Shown: positions 46,790-58,971, counted from the stretch's first letter. The stretch: DNA of 64,000 nt from Sphingomonas sp. UBA978 (GCF_002292295.1 NZ_DBBS01000014.1:157247-221246), one strand, 5' to 3'. Numbers and translations are program-made. Notes: a model not told the origin generated them from the sequence alone.

Positions 46790-47128
46790 ATGGCCAGTCT
46801 CGCTCCAGACATCATGCTCACGCCCGCTGCGGCGGCACGCGTCGCCGCGATCGCCGGCAAGCAGAACAAGCCCGCGATCCTCCGCCTGTCCGTCGACGGC
46901 GGCGGCTGTTCGGGCTTTCAGTATAAATTCGGCTTCGCCGACGCGCCCGACGGCGACGATACGATTGCGGAAACGGACGGCGTGCGGCTGGTCGTCGACA
47001 GTGTCAGCCTCGACCTCGTGCGCGGTTGCCAGGTCGATTACGTCGAATCGCTCGGCGGTGCGGCGTTCCGCGTCGAAAATCCCAACGCCGCGTCGGGCTG
47101 CGGCTGCGGCTCCAGCTTCGCGATCTGA
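46790..47128 (+). CDS. erpA: Iron-sulfur cluster insertion protein (ErpA/IscA type)
   Basis: 112 residues, HesB/IscA fold with the three cluster ligands C40 (GGGCSGFQY), C104 and C106 (SGCGCGSSF). A-type carrier delivering Fe-S clusters. ATG 46790 preferred over GTG 46769, which adds seven residues not typical of the family. Three bp before xth. Confidence 0.93.
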   Translation: MASLAPDIMLTPAAAARVAAIAGKQNKPAILRLSVDGGGCSGFQYKFGFADAPDGDDTIAETDGVRLVVDSVSLDLVRGCQVDYVESLGGAAFRVENPNAASGCGCGSSFAI

Positions 47129-47131
47129 CGC

Positions 47132-47902
47132 GTGAAACTCGTCACGTACAACGTCAATGGTATCAAGGCCCGCCTCCCCCGCCTGATCGAATATCTCACC
47201 GAGCAGCAGCCCGATGTGGTGTGTCTGCAGGAGATCAAGTGCAGCGACGACACCTTCCCGTTTTCTGATATCGAGGCCGCGGGCTATGGCGCGGTCTGGC
47301 ACGGGCAGAAGGGGTTCAACGGCGTCGCGGTGCTCGCCAGGGGCAGTATGCCGGTCGAGCGCCAGCGCGGGCTGGCGGGTGAGGCGGAGGACGAGCACAG
47401 CCGCTATCTCGAATGCGGGATCGACGGACTGGTCGTCGCCTCCATCTACCTGCCCAACGGCAATCCGCAGCCGGGACCGAAGTTCGACTACAAATTGCGC
47501 TGGATGGAGCGGCTCGCCGCGCGCGCGCAGGCGCTGCTGGACGAGGAAGTGCCGGTGGTGTTGATGGGCGATTACAACGTGATCCCCAACGACGACGACA
47601 CCTTCTCGGTCCGGGCGATGGCGGATGACGCGCTGATGCAGCCGGAGAGCCGCGCCGCCTATCGCCGCCTGCTTGCGCAGGGCTGGACCGACGCGCTGCG
47701 CACCCGCCAGCCGAAGGGCGGCGTCTGGACCTTCTGGGACTATCAGGCGGGGGCGTGGCAGCGCGACGCCGGCTTCCGCATCGATCACTTGCTGCTTAGC
47801 CCGCAGGCCGCCGATCGCCTCGCCGATGCCGGTGTCGACAAGGCGTATCGTGGGCGTGAAAAGGCGAGCGACCATGCGCCGACCTGGGTCCGGCTGTCAT
47901 GA
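47132..47902 (+). CDS. xth: Exodeoxyribonuclease III
   Basis: 256 residues, AP-endonuclease/exonuclease III fold: MKLVTYNVNGIKARLPRL, QEIKCSD with the metal Glu, MGDYNVIPNDDD, FRIDHLLLS and the catalytic SDHAP at the end. Cuts abasic sites in DNA repair. GTG start at 47132. ATGA overlap with the following gene. Confidence 0.96.
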   Translation: MKLVTYNVNGIKARLPRLIEYLTEQQPDVVCLQEIKCSDDTFPFSDIEAAGYGAVWHGQKGFNGVAVLARGSMPVERQRGLAGEAEDEHSRYLECGIDGLVVASIYLPNGNPQPGPKFDYKLRWMERLAARAQALLDEEVPVVLMGDYNVIPNDDDTFSVRAMADDALMQPESRAAYRRLLAQGWTDALRTRQPKGGVWTFWDYQAGAWQRDAGFRIDHLLLSPQAADRLADAGVDKAYRGREKASDHAPTWVRLS

Positions 47903-48690
47903 GGCGGTCGGTGGCGGCGCTGCTGGCGTTCACCGCGTCGCCCGCGGTGGCGCAACAGCGTGAGCTGTGCCCGGAGCGGCCCGGGCTCGATACGCCTGCC
48001 TGTATCGTCGACCGCGGCCGGGTCATGGTCGAAACCGCCGTCGTCGACTGGACGCTCGACCGGCAGCCGGACGGCCGGACCGATACCGTCCTGATCGGCG
48101 ATACGTCGGTCCGCGTCGGTGTCACCGACCGGATCGAGGCACGGATCGGCTGGACGCCCTATGGCCATGAGCGGACGCGCGATCGGGCGAGCGGCGCGAT
48201 CGACCGGGTCGGCCAAAGCGGCGACGTGACGCTGGGCGTCAAGGCATCCTTGCTGCACGCCGACGGCAGCGGCCTGGCGATCGCCGCGCTGCCCTTCGTC
48301 AAGCTGCCGGTGGGTGGCAGTCGGATCGGCGCCGGCACGGTCGGCGCCGGGGTCCTGATGCCGGTCAGCTACGACCTGTCCGACACGGTGCAACTGGTCG
48401 CGACGCCGGAGATCGACGCCCGCCCCGACGACGATCGATCGGGCCGGCACTTGCGCTACAGCACGGCTGGTGGCGCGACGTTCAAGCTGACGGAAACGGT
48501 GGCGCTGTCCGCGGAGGGGCAGATGGTCCGCGACGACGATCCCGACGACCATTCGACGCAGGCGCTGGCGGCCCTGTCGTTCGCATGGCAGCCGCAGGAC
48601 GACTGGCAGTTCGACATTTTCGGCGTCGCCGGGCTCAACGATGCGGCACCCGATCTGGAAGTGTCGGCGGGGATCGCGCGCCGCTTCTGA
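47899..48690 (+). CDS. Outer-membrane barrel protein (MetA-pathway type)
   Basis: 263 residues with a signal peptide (MRRSVAALLAFTASPAVAQ), then beta strands typical of the 'transporter, phenol MetA-degradation-like' family (IEARIGWTPYGHER, GDVTLGVKASLL) and a terminal aromatic (RRF). Its gene overlaps xth (ATGA). Substrate unknown. Confidence 0.75.
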   Translation: MRRSVAALLAFTASPAVAQQRELCPERPGLDTPACIVDRGRVMVETAVVDWTLDRQPDGRTDTVLIGDTSVRVGVTDRIEARIGWTPYGHERTRDRASGAIDRVGQSGDVTLGVKASLLHADGSGLAIAALPFVKLPVGGSRIGAGTVGAGVLMPVSYDLSDTVQLVATPEIDARPDDDRSGRHLRYSTAGGATFKLTETVALSAEGQMVRDDDPDDHSTQALAALSFAWQPQDDWQFDIFGVAGLNDAAPDLEVSAGIARRF

Positions 48691-48722
48691 TACTCGCGCT
48701 CTGGATCGGTGACGGCCCCGGT

Positions 48723-48742
48723 TGTATCGCCGTTGCGATACA
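48723..48742. promoter_or_regulatory. Inverted repeat upstream of the M13 peptidase
   Basis: TGTATCGC-CGTT-GCGATACA, perfect 8-bp arms. It stands 21 bp before the peptidase ATG and 33 bp after the barrel-protein stop, without a T-tract, so a regulator site is possible. Confidence 0.4.
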
Positions 48743-48763
48743 CGTCCGGAGTGAACCACCGTC

Positions 48764-50797
48764 ATGATCCGCCATGCTCTCTTCGCCGCCATGCTGCTCG
48801 CCGGCACCGCCGCCGTCGCGCAGGACAAGCCTGCCGGTATCGATCCCACCGCGCTCGACCGCAGCGTCAAGCCGGGAGACGATTTCGAACAATATGCCAA
48901 TGGCGCATGGCGTGCCCGTACCGAGATCCCGGCGGATCGCTCGTCGGTCGGCATCTTCCTGACCGTTTCGAAGATCGCCGACGAACGCACCGCCGCAATC
49001 GTCGCCGACGCCGCGAAGGGCGCCGCGGGCAGCGACCAGCGCCGGATCGCCGATTATTACACGGCCTATATGGACGCCGCCGGGATCGAGGCGCGCGGCG
49101 TCGCCCCGCTCAAGCCCGCGTTCGCCGACATCGCGGGGCTGCGCGACAAGACCGCGCTGTCGCGCCTGCTCGGCGCGAACACCCGCGTCGACGTCGATCC
49201 GCTCAACGCGACCGATTTCCAGACCGGCAATCTGTTCGGCCTGTTCGTGACGCAGGCGTTCGACCAGCCGACGAAAACGGTGCCTTATGTGCTGCAGGGC
49301 GGGCTCGGCATGCCCGACCGCGACTATTACCTGTCCGACACCGCGGCGATGAAGGAGGTGCGCGACGCCTATCGCGTCTATGTCACCACGCTGTTCCGCC
49401 TCGCTGGCTTCGACCAGCCGGAGGTGCGCGCGGATCGCGTCATTGATCTGGAAACGAAGATCGCGCGGGCACACGCCGACCTCGTCACCAGCCAGGATGC
49501 GCACAAGGCGAACAATCCATGGGCGGTCGCCGATTTTGCCGCAAAGGCGCCGGGGATCGACTGGCGGGCGTTCTGGCCTGCGGCACGGCTCGGCCGGCAG
49601 CAGGATTTCATCGTCTGGCAGCCGGCGGCGATCACCGGTCTGTCGGCGCTGGTCGCATCCGAACCGCTGGCTGCCTGGCAGGACTGGCTGCGCTTTCATC
49701 GCATCGACGCGGTGACGGCGGTGCTGCCGACCGCCTTCGACACGGCGAGCTTCGCCTTTTACGGCAAGGCGTTGAGCGGCACCCCGGAGCAACAGCCCCG
49801 CGCCAAGCGCGGGCTGGATGCGGTGAACGGCGCGCTCGGCGAGGCGATCGGGCGCATCTACGTGCAGCGCTATTTCCCGGCCTCGTCCAAAATCGACATC
49901 CAGCAGATGGTGACGGGCATGCTGAAGGCGTTCGACACGCGCGTGGCGGGGCTCGACTGGATGAAGCCGGAGACCAAGGCGGAGGCGCGGCGCAAGATCG
50001 AGACGATGATCGTCGGCATCGGCTATCCCGAACGCTGGGCGGATTATACGCGGCTGACGATCCGCGCCGACGATCCGGTCGGCAACAGCGAACGCGCCGA
50101 CCTCGCCAATACCGAACGGCAACTGGCCAAGATCGGCCGGCCGGTCGACCGCAACGAATGGTGGCTGACTCCGCAGACGGTCAATGCGCTCAACCTGCCG
50201 ATGCAGAATGCGCTGAACTTCCCCGCGGCGATTCTCGAGGCACCGTTCTACGATCCCAAGCGCGATGCGGCGGCCAATTACGGCGCGATCGGTGCGGTGA
50301 TCGGGCATGAGATCAGTCATGGCTTCGACAATCTCGGTGCCGATTTCGATGCCGCGGGCCGGTTGCGCAACTGGTGGACCGCTGAGGACCTCGCCCGGTT
50401 CGAGGCGCAGGGGCAGGCGCTGGTCGCGCAATATGACGCCTATGAGGCGCTGCCCGGGTTGCACGTCAACGGCAAGCAGACGCTGGGCGAGAATATCGCC
50501 GACGTCGCCGGCCTGACCGCGGCGCTCGATGCCTATCATGCCTCGCTCGGCGGCAAGGCGGCGCCGGTGATCGGCGGGATGACCGGCGACCAGCGCCTGT
50601 TCCTGTCGTTCGCGCAGACCTGGGCCTCGAAGTTCCGCGACAGGGCGCTGCGCGCCCGCGTGCAGGGCGACGTCCACGCGCCGGCGCGGTTCCGGGCGCA
50701 GACGGTGCGCAACCTCGACGGCTGGTATGCCGCGTTCGGCGTGAAGCCGGGCGATGCGCTGTACCTCGCGTCCGACAAGCGCGTGCAGGTCTGGTAA
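48764..50797 (+). CDS. M13 family metallopeptidase (PepO/neprilysin-like)
   Basis: 677 residues with signal peptide (MIRHALFAAMLLAGTAAVAQ). Zinc site HEISH (515-519) in GHEISHGFDN, third ligand in GENIADVAG, and the family end motif. Periplasmic oligopeptidase. CGGAG is upstream of ATG 48764. Confidence 0.95.
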   Translation: MIRHALFAAMLLAGTAAVAQDKPAGIDPTALDRSVKPGDDFEQYANGAWRARTEIPADRSSVGIFLTVSKIADERTAAIVADAAKGAAGSDQRRIADYYTAYMDAAGIEARGVAPLKPAFADIAGLRDKTALSRLLGANTRVDVDPLNATDFQTGNLFGLFVTQAFDQPTKTVPYVLQGGLGMPDRDYYLSDTAAMKEVRDAYRVYVTTLFRLAGFDQPEVRADRVIDLETKIARAHADLVTSQDAHKANNPWAVADFAAKAPGIDWRAFWPAARLGRQQDFIVWQPAAITGLSALVASEPLAAWQDWLRFHRIDAVTAVLPTAFDTASFAFYGKALSGTPEQQPRAKRGLDAVNGALGEAIGRIYVQRYFPASSKIDIQQMVTGMLKAFDTRVAGLDWMKPETKAEARRKIETMIVGIGYPERWADYTRLTIRADDPVGNSERADLANTERQLAKIGRPVDRNEWWLTPQTVNALNLPMQNALNFPAAILEAPFYDPKRDAAANYGAIGAVIGHEISHGFDNLGADFDAAGRLRNWWTAEDLARFEAQGQALVAQYDAYEALPGLHVNGKQTLGENIADVAGLTAALDAYHASLGGKAAPVIGGMTGDQRLFLSFAQTWASKFRDRALRARVQGDVHAPARFRAQTVRNLDGWYAAFGVKPGDALYLASDKRVQVW

Positions 50798-50867
50798 CCG
50801 CGGACAGCCCGCTACCCACCCCGGCCGCGACGTCCTATACCCCTGCGCCAAGCTACAGGGGATTGGG

Positions 50868-52262
50868 ATGAGTCTGTTTCGCCGCAAGACGATCGTGGCG
50901 CAGCCGCCGGGGCAGCAGCTGGCGCGGACATTGGGGTGGCCGCATCTGGTGGCGCTGGGGGTCGGCGCGATCGTCGGCACCGGCATCCTGACGCTGATCG
51001 GTGTCGGTGCGGACCGCGCCGGGCCGGCGGTGATCCTGTCCTTCGTCGTCGCGGGCGCGATCTGCGCCTGCGCCGCGCTCTGCTATGCCGAGATGGCGAC
51101 GATGATCCCGGCGTCGGGATCGGCCTATACCTACAGCTATGCGGTGCTCGGCGAGGTGATCGCCTGGGTGGTCGGGTGGAGCCTGATCCTCGAATATTCG
51201 CTGGTGGTGTCGACCGTCGCGGTCGGCTGGTCGGGCTATGCGGTCGGGTTCCTCAAGGGGCTGGGCGTGGTCGTGCCGAATGCGCTGGCGAACGGGCCGG
51301 GGCTGGGCGGCGTCGTCAACGTGCCGGCGGTGGCGATCATCGGCGTGGTCGCGGGCCTGCTGATGCTCGGCACCCGCGAGAGCGCGCGGATCAACACCGC
51401 GCTGGTGGTGCTCAAGATCGTGACGCTGGCGCTGTTCGTCGGCGTCGCGCTGCCCCATTTCGATCCGGCCAACCTCCACCCCTTCACGCCCTACGGCTAT
51501 GGCAGCCCGACCGGCGAGGGCGGCGTGAAGTATGGCGTGATGGGCGCCGCAGCGATCATCTTCTTCGCCTTCTACGGCTTCGACGCCATCTCCACCGCGG
51601 CGGAGGAGGCGAAGAATCCGGAGCGCGATCTGGCGATCGGGATCGTCGGGTCGATGCTGGCGTGTACCGCCATCTACATGATCGTCGCGGCGACCGCGGT
51701 GGGGGCGGTGAGCTACACCCGTTTCGGCGACAGTCCGGAGCCGCTGGCGCTGATCCTGCGCGAATTGAATCAGCCCGGCGTCGCGACGATCGTCGCCGCC
51801 GCGGCCGCCATCGCATTGCCGACGGTGCTGCTCGCGTTCCTGTATGGGCAAAGCCGCATTTTCCTCGTCATGGCGCGCGACGGCTTCCTGCCGACCAGCC
51901 TCGCTAAGGTCAGCAAACGCGGGACGCCCGCGCGGATCACGCTGATGACCGCGATCTTCGTCGCCGTCATCGCCGGGCTGGCACCGCTCGACGTCATCGC
52001 CAGCCTCGCCAATGCCGGCACCTTGTGCGCGTTCGTCGCGGTGGCGGCCTGCGTGCTGGTGCTACGCCGACGCGATCCGGACGCGCGGCGGCCGTTCCGC
52101 ACGCCCCTCGCCTGGGTGGTCGCGCCGCTCGCGATCGCCGGCTGCCTCTATCTGTTCACCAGCCTGCAGGTGGTGACGCAGGTCGCCTTCGTCGGCTGGA
52201 ACGCCTTCGGCCTGCTCGTCTACTTCCTCTACGCGCGGGGCCGGGCCGAGGTCGCCCGCTGA
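50868..52262 (+). CDS. APC-family amino-acid permease
   Basis: 464 residues, about 12 helices; opening LVALGVGAIVGTGILTLIG carries the conserved GxG(I/L) unwound helix, and FFAFYGFDAISTAAEE is the cationic-amino-acid-transporter type signature. Stop overlaps mtnP start by TGATG. The coupling suggests nothing more than shared expression. GGGG before ATG 50868. Confidence 0.92.
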   Translation: MSLFRRKTIVAQPPGQQLARTLGWPHLVALGVGAIVGTGILTLIGVGADRAGPAVILSFVVAGAICACAALCYAEMATMIPASGSAYTYSYAVLGEVIAWVVGWSLILEYSLVVSTVAVGWSGYAVGFLKGLGVVVPNALANGPGLGGVVNVPAVAIIGVVAGLLMLGTRESARINTALVVLKIVTLALFVGVALPHFDPANLHPFTPYGYGSPTGEGGVKYGVMGAAAIIFFAFYGFDAISTAAEEAKNPERDLAIGIVGSMLACTAIYMIVAATAVGAVSYTRFGDSPEPLALILRELNQPGVATIVAAAAAIALPTVLLAFLYGQSRIFLVMARDGFLPTSLAKVSKRGTPARITLMTAIFVAVIAGLAPLDVIASLANAGTLCAFVAVAACVLVLRRRDPDARRPFRTPLAWVVAPLAIAGCLYLFTSLQVVTQVAFVGWNAFGLLVYFLYARGRAEVAR

Positions 52263-53116
52263 TGCCCGGCTGGCATATCGGGATCATCGGCGGCTCGGGG
52301 CTCTATGACGTCGAGGGGATCGAGGACGGCCGCTGGGTCGATGTAGAGAGCCCGTGGGGCCGGCCGTCCGATGCGATCTTCACCGGGCGGGTCGGTCCGG
52401 TCGCGGTGTCCTTCCTGCCGCGGCACGGCCGTGGGCACCGGATCAGCCCGGACCAGCTCGACGCACGCGCCAACATCGATTGCCTCAAGCGGCTTGGCGT
52501 CACCGACGTGCTGGCGGTGTCGTCGGTGGGATCGCTGGTCGAGGAACGGCCGCCGGGCAGCTTCACGATCGTCGACCAGTTCATCGACCGGACGAAGGGG
52601 CGGCCGTCGAGCTTCTACGGCACCGGGCTGGTTGCGCATGTTTCGATGGCCGATCCGGTCTGCCCACGGCTGAGCGCGCTGGTCGCCGATGCGGCGGGCG
52701 AGGTCGACCGTGGCGGCACCTATTTGGCGATGGAGGGGCCGCAATTCTCGATGCGCGCGGAAAGCCTGCTCTATCGGCAATGGGGGTGCCACGTCATCGG
52801 CATGACCGCGATGCCGGAGGCGAAACTGGCGCGGGAGGCGGAGCTGCCTTACGCGCTGGTGGGGATGGTCACCGACTATGACTGCTGGCGCGAGGGCGAG
52901 GCGGGGGTGGACGTGACACAGGTGATCGCCCAGCTTTCCGCCAATGCGGCCAAGGCGCGGGCGATGGTGGTGCGGTTGCTGCGCAGCCTGCCGGCGGAGC
53001 GTGCTGCGTCGCCGATCGATACCTGCCTGGATGCAGCGATCATCACCGCGAAGGGCGCGCGCGATCCCGCGCTGGTCGCGAAGCTGGATGCGGTGGCGGG
53101 GCGGGCGCTCGGTTAG
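52262..53116 (+). CDS. mtnP: S-methyl-5'-thioadenosine phosphorylase
   Basis: 284 residues: IGIIGGSGLYDVEG phosphate loop, LPRHGRGHRISP, and TYLAMEGPQFSMRAE substrate motif plus NM-type MTAMPEAKLAREAEL. Cleaves MTA to adenine and 5-methylthioribose-1-P in methionine salvage. One-base overlap (TGATG) with the permease. Confidence 0.93.
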   Translation: MPGWHIGIIGGSGLYDVEGIEDGRWVDVESPWGRPSDAIFTGRVGPVAVSFLPRHGRGHRISPDQLDARANIDCLKRLGVTDVLAVSSVGSLVEERPPGSFTIVDQFIDRTKGRPSSFYGTGLVAHVSMADPVCPRLSALVADAAGEVDRGGTYLAMEGPQFSMRAESLLYRQWGCHVIGMTAMPEAKLAREAELPYALVGMVTDYDCWREGEAGVDVTQVIAQLSANAAKARAMVVRLLRSLPAERAASPIDTCLDAAIITAKGARDPALVAKLDAVAGRALG

Positions 53117-53589
53117 CGTTCCGGCCCGACGCTCAGACCGTGGCGGTAGTTCATCGTTACCGCGACGCGGCTGGTGCCCGCGCCTAATGGAATCGCGACC
53201 TGTGCGAAGGCGGGCTTGAGGCGCAGGATCGATAATTTGGGGTCGCGGGAGAAGGCGCCGCCGTCGCCGCTGTCGGACTTGCCGTTGGCATTGGCGTCGT
53301 GGCGGACCGCGATGCCGTAGGTGCCCGGATGCGGTACGGGGATGCAGACCTCGACCGAACGGCGACCGCCGGCCGGCGCCTCCACGCGGGCGAGCCAGCG
53401 CCCTTTTTCGAGGAACCCGGCCTCGTCGTACAACTGGACGCGGACGCCGCCGGTGCTGGCGCGCAGGCCGCGGATGTCGACGATCAGGCGGTGCGTGGTC
53501 GTCGCGGTGCAGCCGGCGGTGTTGCCCTCCGCCGCGGCCGGGGCTGCGGCGAGCGTCAGGATCGCGAGGGGGAAAGCGTAACGGATCAT
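53113..53589 (-). CDS. DUF2141 domain protein, secreted
   Basis: 158 residues with signal peptide (MIRYAFPLAILTLAAAPAAA). Middle domain VDIRGLRASTGGVRVQLYDE, then GTYGIAVRHDANANGKSDS and the Phe/Gly-rich end belong to DUF2141. Periplasmic, function unknown. Converges with mtnP with a 4-bp overlap. Confidence 0.85.
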   Translation of the reverse strand: MIRYAFPLAILTLAAAPAAAEGNTAGCTATTTHRLIVDIRGLRASTGGVRVQLYDEAGFLEKGRWLARVEAPAGGRRSVEVCIPVPHPGTYGIAVRHDANANGKSDSGDGGAFSRDPKLSILRLKPAFAQVAIPLGAGTSRVAVTMNYRHGLSVGPER

Positions 53590-53688
53590 GGCATCGATAT
53601 CACGCCGGGATGTGGCCGGGGTATGTCGAAGGGGTGGCGTCGATGGGGTTGCGCGGCCGGCAACTTGGGCAACATGAACACCTTTGCG

Positions 53689-53712
53689 GAAACGATTTTA
53701 TTCCATCGTTTC
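53689..53712. repeat. 8-bp inverted repeat in AT-richer spot
   Basis: GAAACGAT and ATCGTTTC around TTTATTCC; the locally low GC is unusual for this window. Could be a regulatory site or a remnant. Confidence 0.45.
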
Positions 53713-53886
53713 TATTCTGGCGACGATGAGACAGAGCCGGTTGGTCGACGGACGCGATAGCGGCTTGGCGCTGTGTATGGCAGGCCGGGTCAATTTCTGG
53801 AGGATTTGCAGGGGGTTGGTCTGGTGGGCGACCAACATCGGGGGCGGGATCGGCGATCCGGTCGCTTCCGCCGCGTCGGTGTCGCG

Positions 53887-53944
53887 CCTGCCCTCACCCT
53901 TCGCCGCCTTCGGCGTCTTTTCCCTCTCCCGATGGGAGAGGGAA
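53887..53944. repeat. Dispersed intergenic palindrome, copy 2
   Basis: Matches the inverted half of the element at 12365-12458 in about 42 of 49 positions (CCTCACCC...CTCTCCC...GGGAGAG). Confidence 0.7.
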
Positions 53945-53956
53945 GGCACGGCAACG

Positions 53957-53986
53957 AAAAGGGGAGGCGCCTTGCGGTGCCTCCCC
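53957..53986 (-). terminator. Intrinsic terminator of aconitase
   Basis: Stem GGGGAGGC / GCCTCCCC (53961-53968/53979-53986); on the minus strand it is followed by TTTTCGTT. It starts 27 bp after the acnA stop. Confidence 0.8.
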
Positions 53987-54012
53987 CTGTCGTTCGTCCG
54001 AGACGCCGTCGC

Positions 54013-56697
<2,685 letters not shown>

Positions 56698-56912
56698 TAT
56701 AGTCCCTTCAATTTGGCCCAGGGCGCTCGGGGAGGCGGCCTGAGGGCCGCGCGGGCGCGCGAGAGCGCTTCAGCGAAAGCGTATGTCGCTGGCGCCTTAG
56801 CAAGGGGTGTCCGGCGGGGGAAGCGCATATGCTGCGGTCGCGTACGATGCCGTCGCCCGGAAACGGGACGACACAAATCCGCGTCGGAACATGCGTATCG
56901 GCGGCCTGCGCG

Positions 56913-57587
56913 TCAGAGGATCGCCTGCCCCGTCGCCAGCGTCTTGCCGCGGGTGATGATGACGCGGTCGCCCAGCTTCGCCTCGGCGAACAGCAGCCGG
57001 GCGAAGGCGGTGGGCACGCCGATGCAGCCGTGCGTCGCATAGCCCCACGCGACCTCCGTGCCGTGGACCGAGACGCCGTCGTCGGTCAGCCGCAGCGTAT
57101 AGGGCATCGGCGCGCCATAGATGCTGGAGACGTGGCGCGCGTCCTTCATCGTGATCGGGAAGGTGCCGAGCGGCGTCGGCTTGTCGTCGGTGCCGTAGAG
57201 GATCGCCGCCGCGCCGATCTCATAACCGCCGCGGAACACCGAGAGCACCTGCGCGGCGAGATCGACGGTGATGACCACCGGGCCGTCGGGGATGCCCTTC
57301 GTATCCCAGGCATAGTCGCCGAACTTGATCGGGCCGATGTCGAGCACGCGCTTGACCGCCAGCGGTTCGGGCACGGGGGTGGGCGACGGTGCGGGCGCGG
57401 CGGGGGCGACGGGCGCGGCAGGCGCAATGCGCGCAACGGCGGGCGCGATCCGCGGCGGGACGGTCGAGGGGCGTGCGGCGGGTGCGGGGGTGGGGCGACG
57501 CGCGGCGACGGTCGCCACGCCGGCGATGGCGAGCGCGGTCGTGGCGAGGATCAGCTTGGCCGCGAGGGCCCGACGACGTGCGGCCAA
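56913..57587 (-). CDS. L,D-transpeptidase (YkuD domain)
   Basis: 224 residues: basic N-terminus and one hydrophobic helix (11-30) as anchor, Pro/Ala linker (31-75), then YkuD domain with H175 (VHGTE) and the catalytic HGCIGVP (H186, C188). Cross-links peptidoglycan or attaches lipoproteins. Apparent TTG start with CGGAG 7 nt before; no ATG fits the anchor. Confidence 0.88.
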   Translation of the reverse strand: MAARRRALAAKLILATTALAIAGVATVAARRPTPAPAARPSTVPPRIAPAVARIAPAAPVAPAAPAPSPTPVPEPLAVKRVLDIGPIKFGDYAWDTKGIPDGPVVITVDLAAQVLSVFRGGYEIGAAAILYGTDDKPTPLGTFPITMKDARHVSSIYGAPMPYTLRLTDDGVSVHGTEVAWGYATHGCIGVPTAFARLLFAEAKLGDRVIITRGKTLATGQAIL

Positions 57588-57745
57588 GGAATGCTCCGGG
57601 AACTGGCGAACCGCGATGATGCGCCCAAATCGCCGCGCAGGCCAGCCGCCGGATCGCGCCGTCCCGGCACGGGACAGGCGGGGGCGGCGTCAACCAACCC
57701 GTGCTGCGCTGGCGCCGCCGCGGCGGGGCGAATAGCATCGCGGGG

Positions 57746-58351
57746 ATGGCGAAGCTGAAGGTCTATCGCACCCCGATCGGGTTTCATGACGCCTATGTCG
57801 CGGCGACCAGCCAGAAGGCGGCGTTGGCGGCATGGGGCAGCGCGCGCGACCTGTTCGCGCGCGGCATCGCGGAGGTGGTGACCGACCCGGCGCTGACCGC
57901 CGCGCCGCTCGCCGAGCCGGGGACGGTGGTCAGGCGCTCGCGCGGGAGCGCCGCCGAACAGATGGCGGCGTTGCCGTCGGCGCCGGCACGGACGCCGCGG
58001 GCGGCGCCGGTGGAGGACGCGGCGGCGCCGGCGGCGTCGAAGCCCAAGGCGAAGTCCAAGCCCGAACCGAAACCCAAGCCCAAGCCCAAGCCCAAGCCCA
58101 AACCCAAACCGGTGCCCAGACCGGATCGTTCGGCGCTGGCGGATGCCGAGCAGGCGGTGGCCGAGGCCGCGGCGCGGCAGCGCGGCGAAGAGCGGGCGTT
58201 GCGGGCCGAGGAAGCGGCGCTGGCGAAACGCCGTCGCGCGCTGGAGCGGGAGCATCGGGACGAATCGGAACGGCTGGCGGCGGCGCGGCAGCGCGCGGCG
58301 GACGCCTATGCGCGGGCGCTGCGGCGCTGGGAGGGCGACCGGCAGGGATGA
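57746..58351 (+). CDS. TolA-like conserved protein with Lys-Pro repeats
   Basis: 201 residues. N-terminal conserved domain MAKLKVYRTPIGFHDAYVAA (to about 70), linker, a (KP)n run (about 99-122), and an Ala/Glu/Arg coiled coil (130-190). No signal or membrane helix. Similar proteins in sphingomonads are annotated as TolA-like; function unknown. Confidence 0.7.
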   Translation: MAKLKVYRTPIGFHDAYVAATSQKAALAAWGSARDLFARGIAEVVTDPALTAAPLAEPGTVVRRSRGSAAEQMAALPSAPARTPRAAPVEDAAAPAASKPKAKSKPEPKPKPKPKPKPKPKPVPRPDRSALADAEQAVAEAAARQRGEERALRAEEAALAKRRRALEREHRDESERLAAARQRAADAYARALRRWEGDRQG

Positions 58352-58449
58352 GGGGGCGGGAGCAAGGCGATGTCAGCGCCCAAGTCGTTGACGATACGGA
58401 ACAATGGCGGTCCGCCTGGGGTTGGATGGCGCTGAAAGGATCCTGTCAC

Positions 58450-58737
58450 ATGTCCCATATTCCCAGTTCCGCGATGAAGCACGCCGGCCCCGTCCATCAC
58501 CACGAGCATGACGCGCCGCCGCCGCCGCACATGGAGGGCGGACACAAGGAAGAGGCCGGGATCGGCACCGGAGCGTGGATCGCGATCGGCGGCACGCTGC
58601 TGGCGGGGGCAGCGGCGGCGATCGCGGTGCCGCTGCTGCGCGCCCGGGCGACGCCGACGCCGACGCGTCGGGGCAAGAAGGCGACCCCGGCCAAGGCCGC
58701 GTCCAAAAGCAAGGCGCGCAAGACCAGCGACGCCTGA
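58450..58737 (+). CDS. Small single-span membrane protein, His-rich N-terminus
   Basis: 95 residues: His cluster (HAGPVHHHEHDAPPPPHMEGG, eight His in the first 32 residues, split here as HAGPVHHHEHD and PPPPHMEGG), one helix (42-64), basic Lys/Ala tail. The His cluster could bind metal. AAAGGA precedes the ATG at a 9-nt spacing. No family recognised. Confidence 0.55.
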   Translation: MSHIPSSAMKHAGPVHHHEHDAPPPPHMEGGHKEEAGIGTGAWIAIGGTLLAGAAAAIAVPLLRARATPTPTRRGKKATPAKAASKSKARKTSDA

Positions 58738-58971
58738 GCCCGGTTCCCGTCGCGGCGATTGGCCCGAACTGGCGGTTTTCGTAGCGGCGCGGTCGATCCG
58801 TGCTACACGATACCGGCAGCAACGGGCGGATGGCCAGCGACGGGTGATTGGAGACTATCTGCCGAAACGACACCGGTGGCGGTACGCCGGTCGCTGCACG
58901 CCACTACCCGCCGCGGCATCGCGGATGCGGCCGCGCTTGCATCGCCGCGCCCCAGGCGGGACAGCGGTCGC

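Larger units (their letters stand above)
53590..54012. other. 423-bp intergenic region with no gene
   Basis: Holds an 8-bp inverted repeat GAAACGAT/ATCGTTTC (53689-53712), a copy of the dispersed CCCTCACCC palindrome (53887-53944) and the aconitase terminator (53957-53986). An open frame from 53684 runs into the aconitase gene antisense and is not protein-like. Confidence 0.8.

Noticed and set aside
58759..58971. A longer N-terminus for the LuxR-type regulator
   Set aside because: The frame is open to a TTG at 58759, but the added residues look non-protein-like and no ribosome-binding site is seen; GTG 58972 places the HTH near the start.
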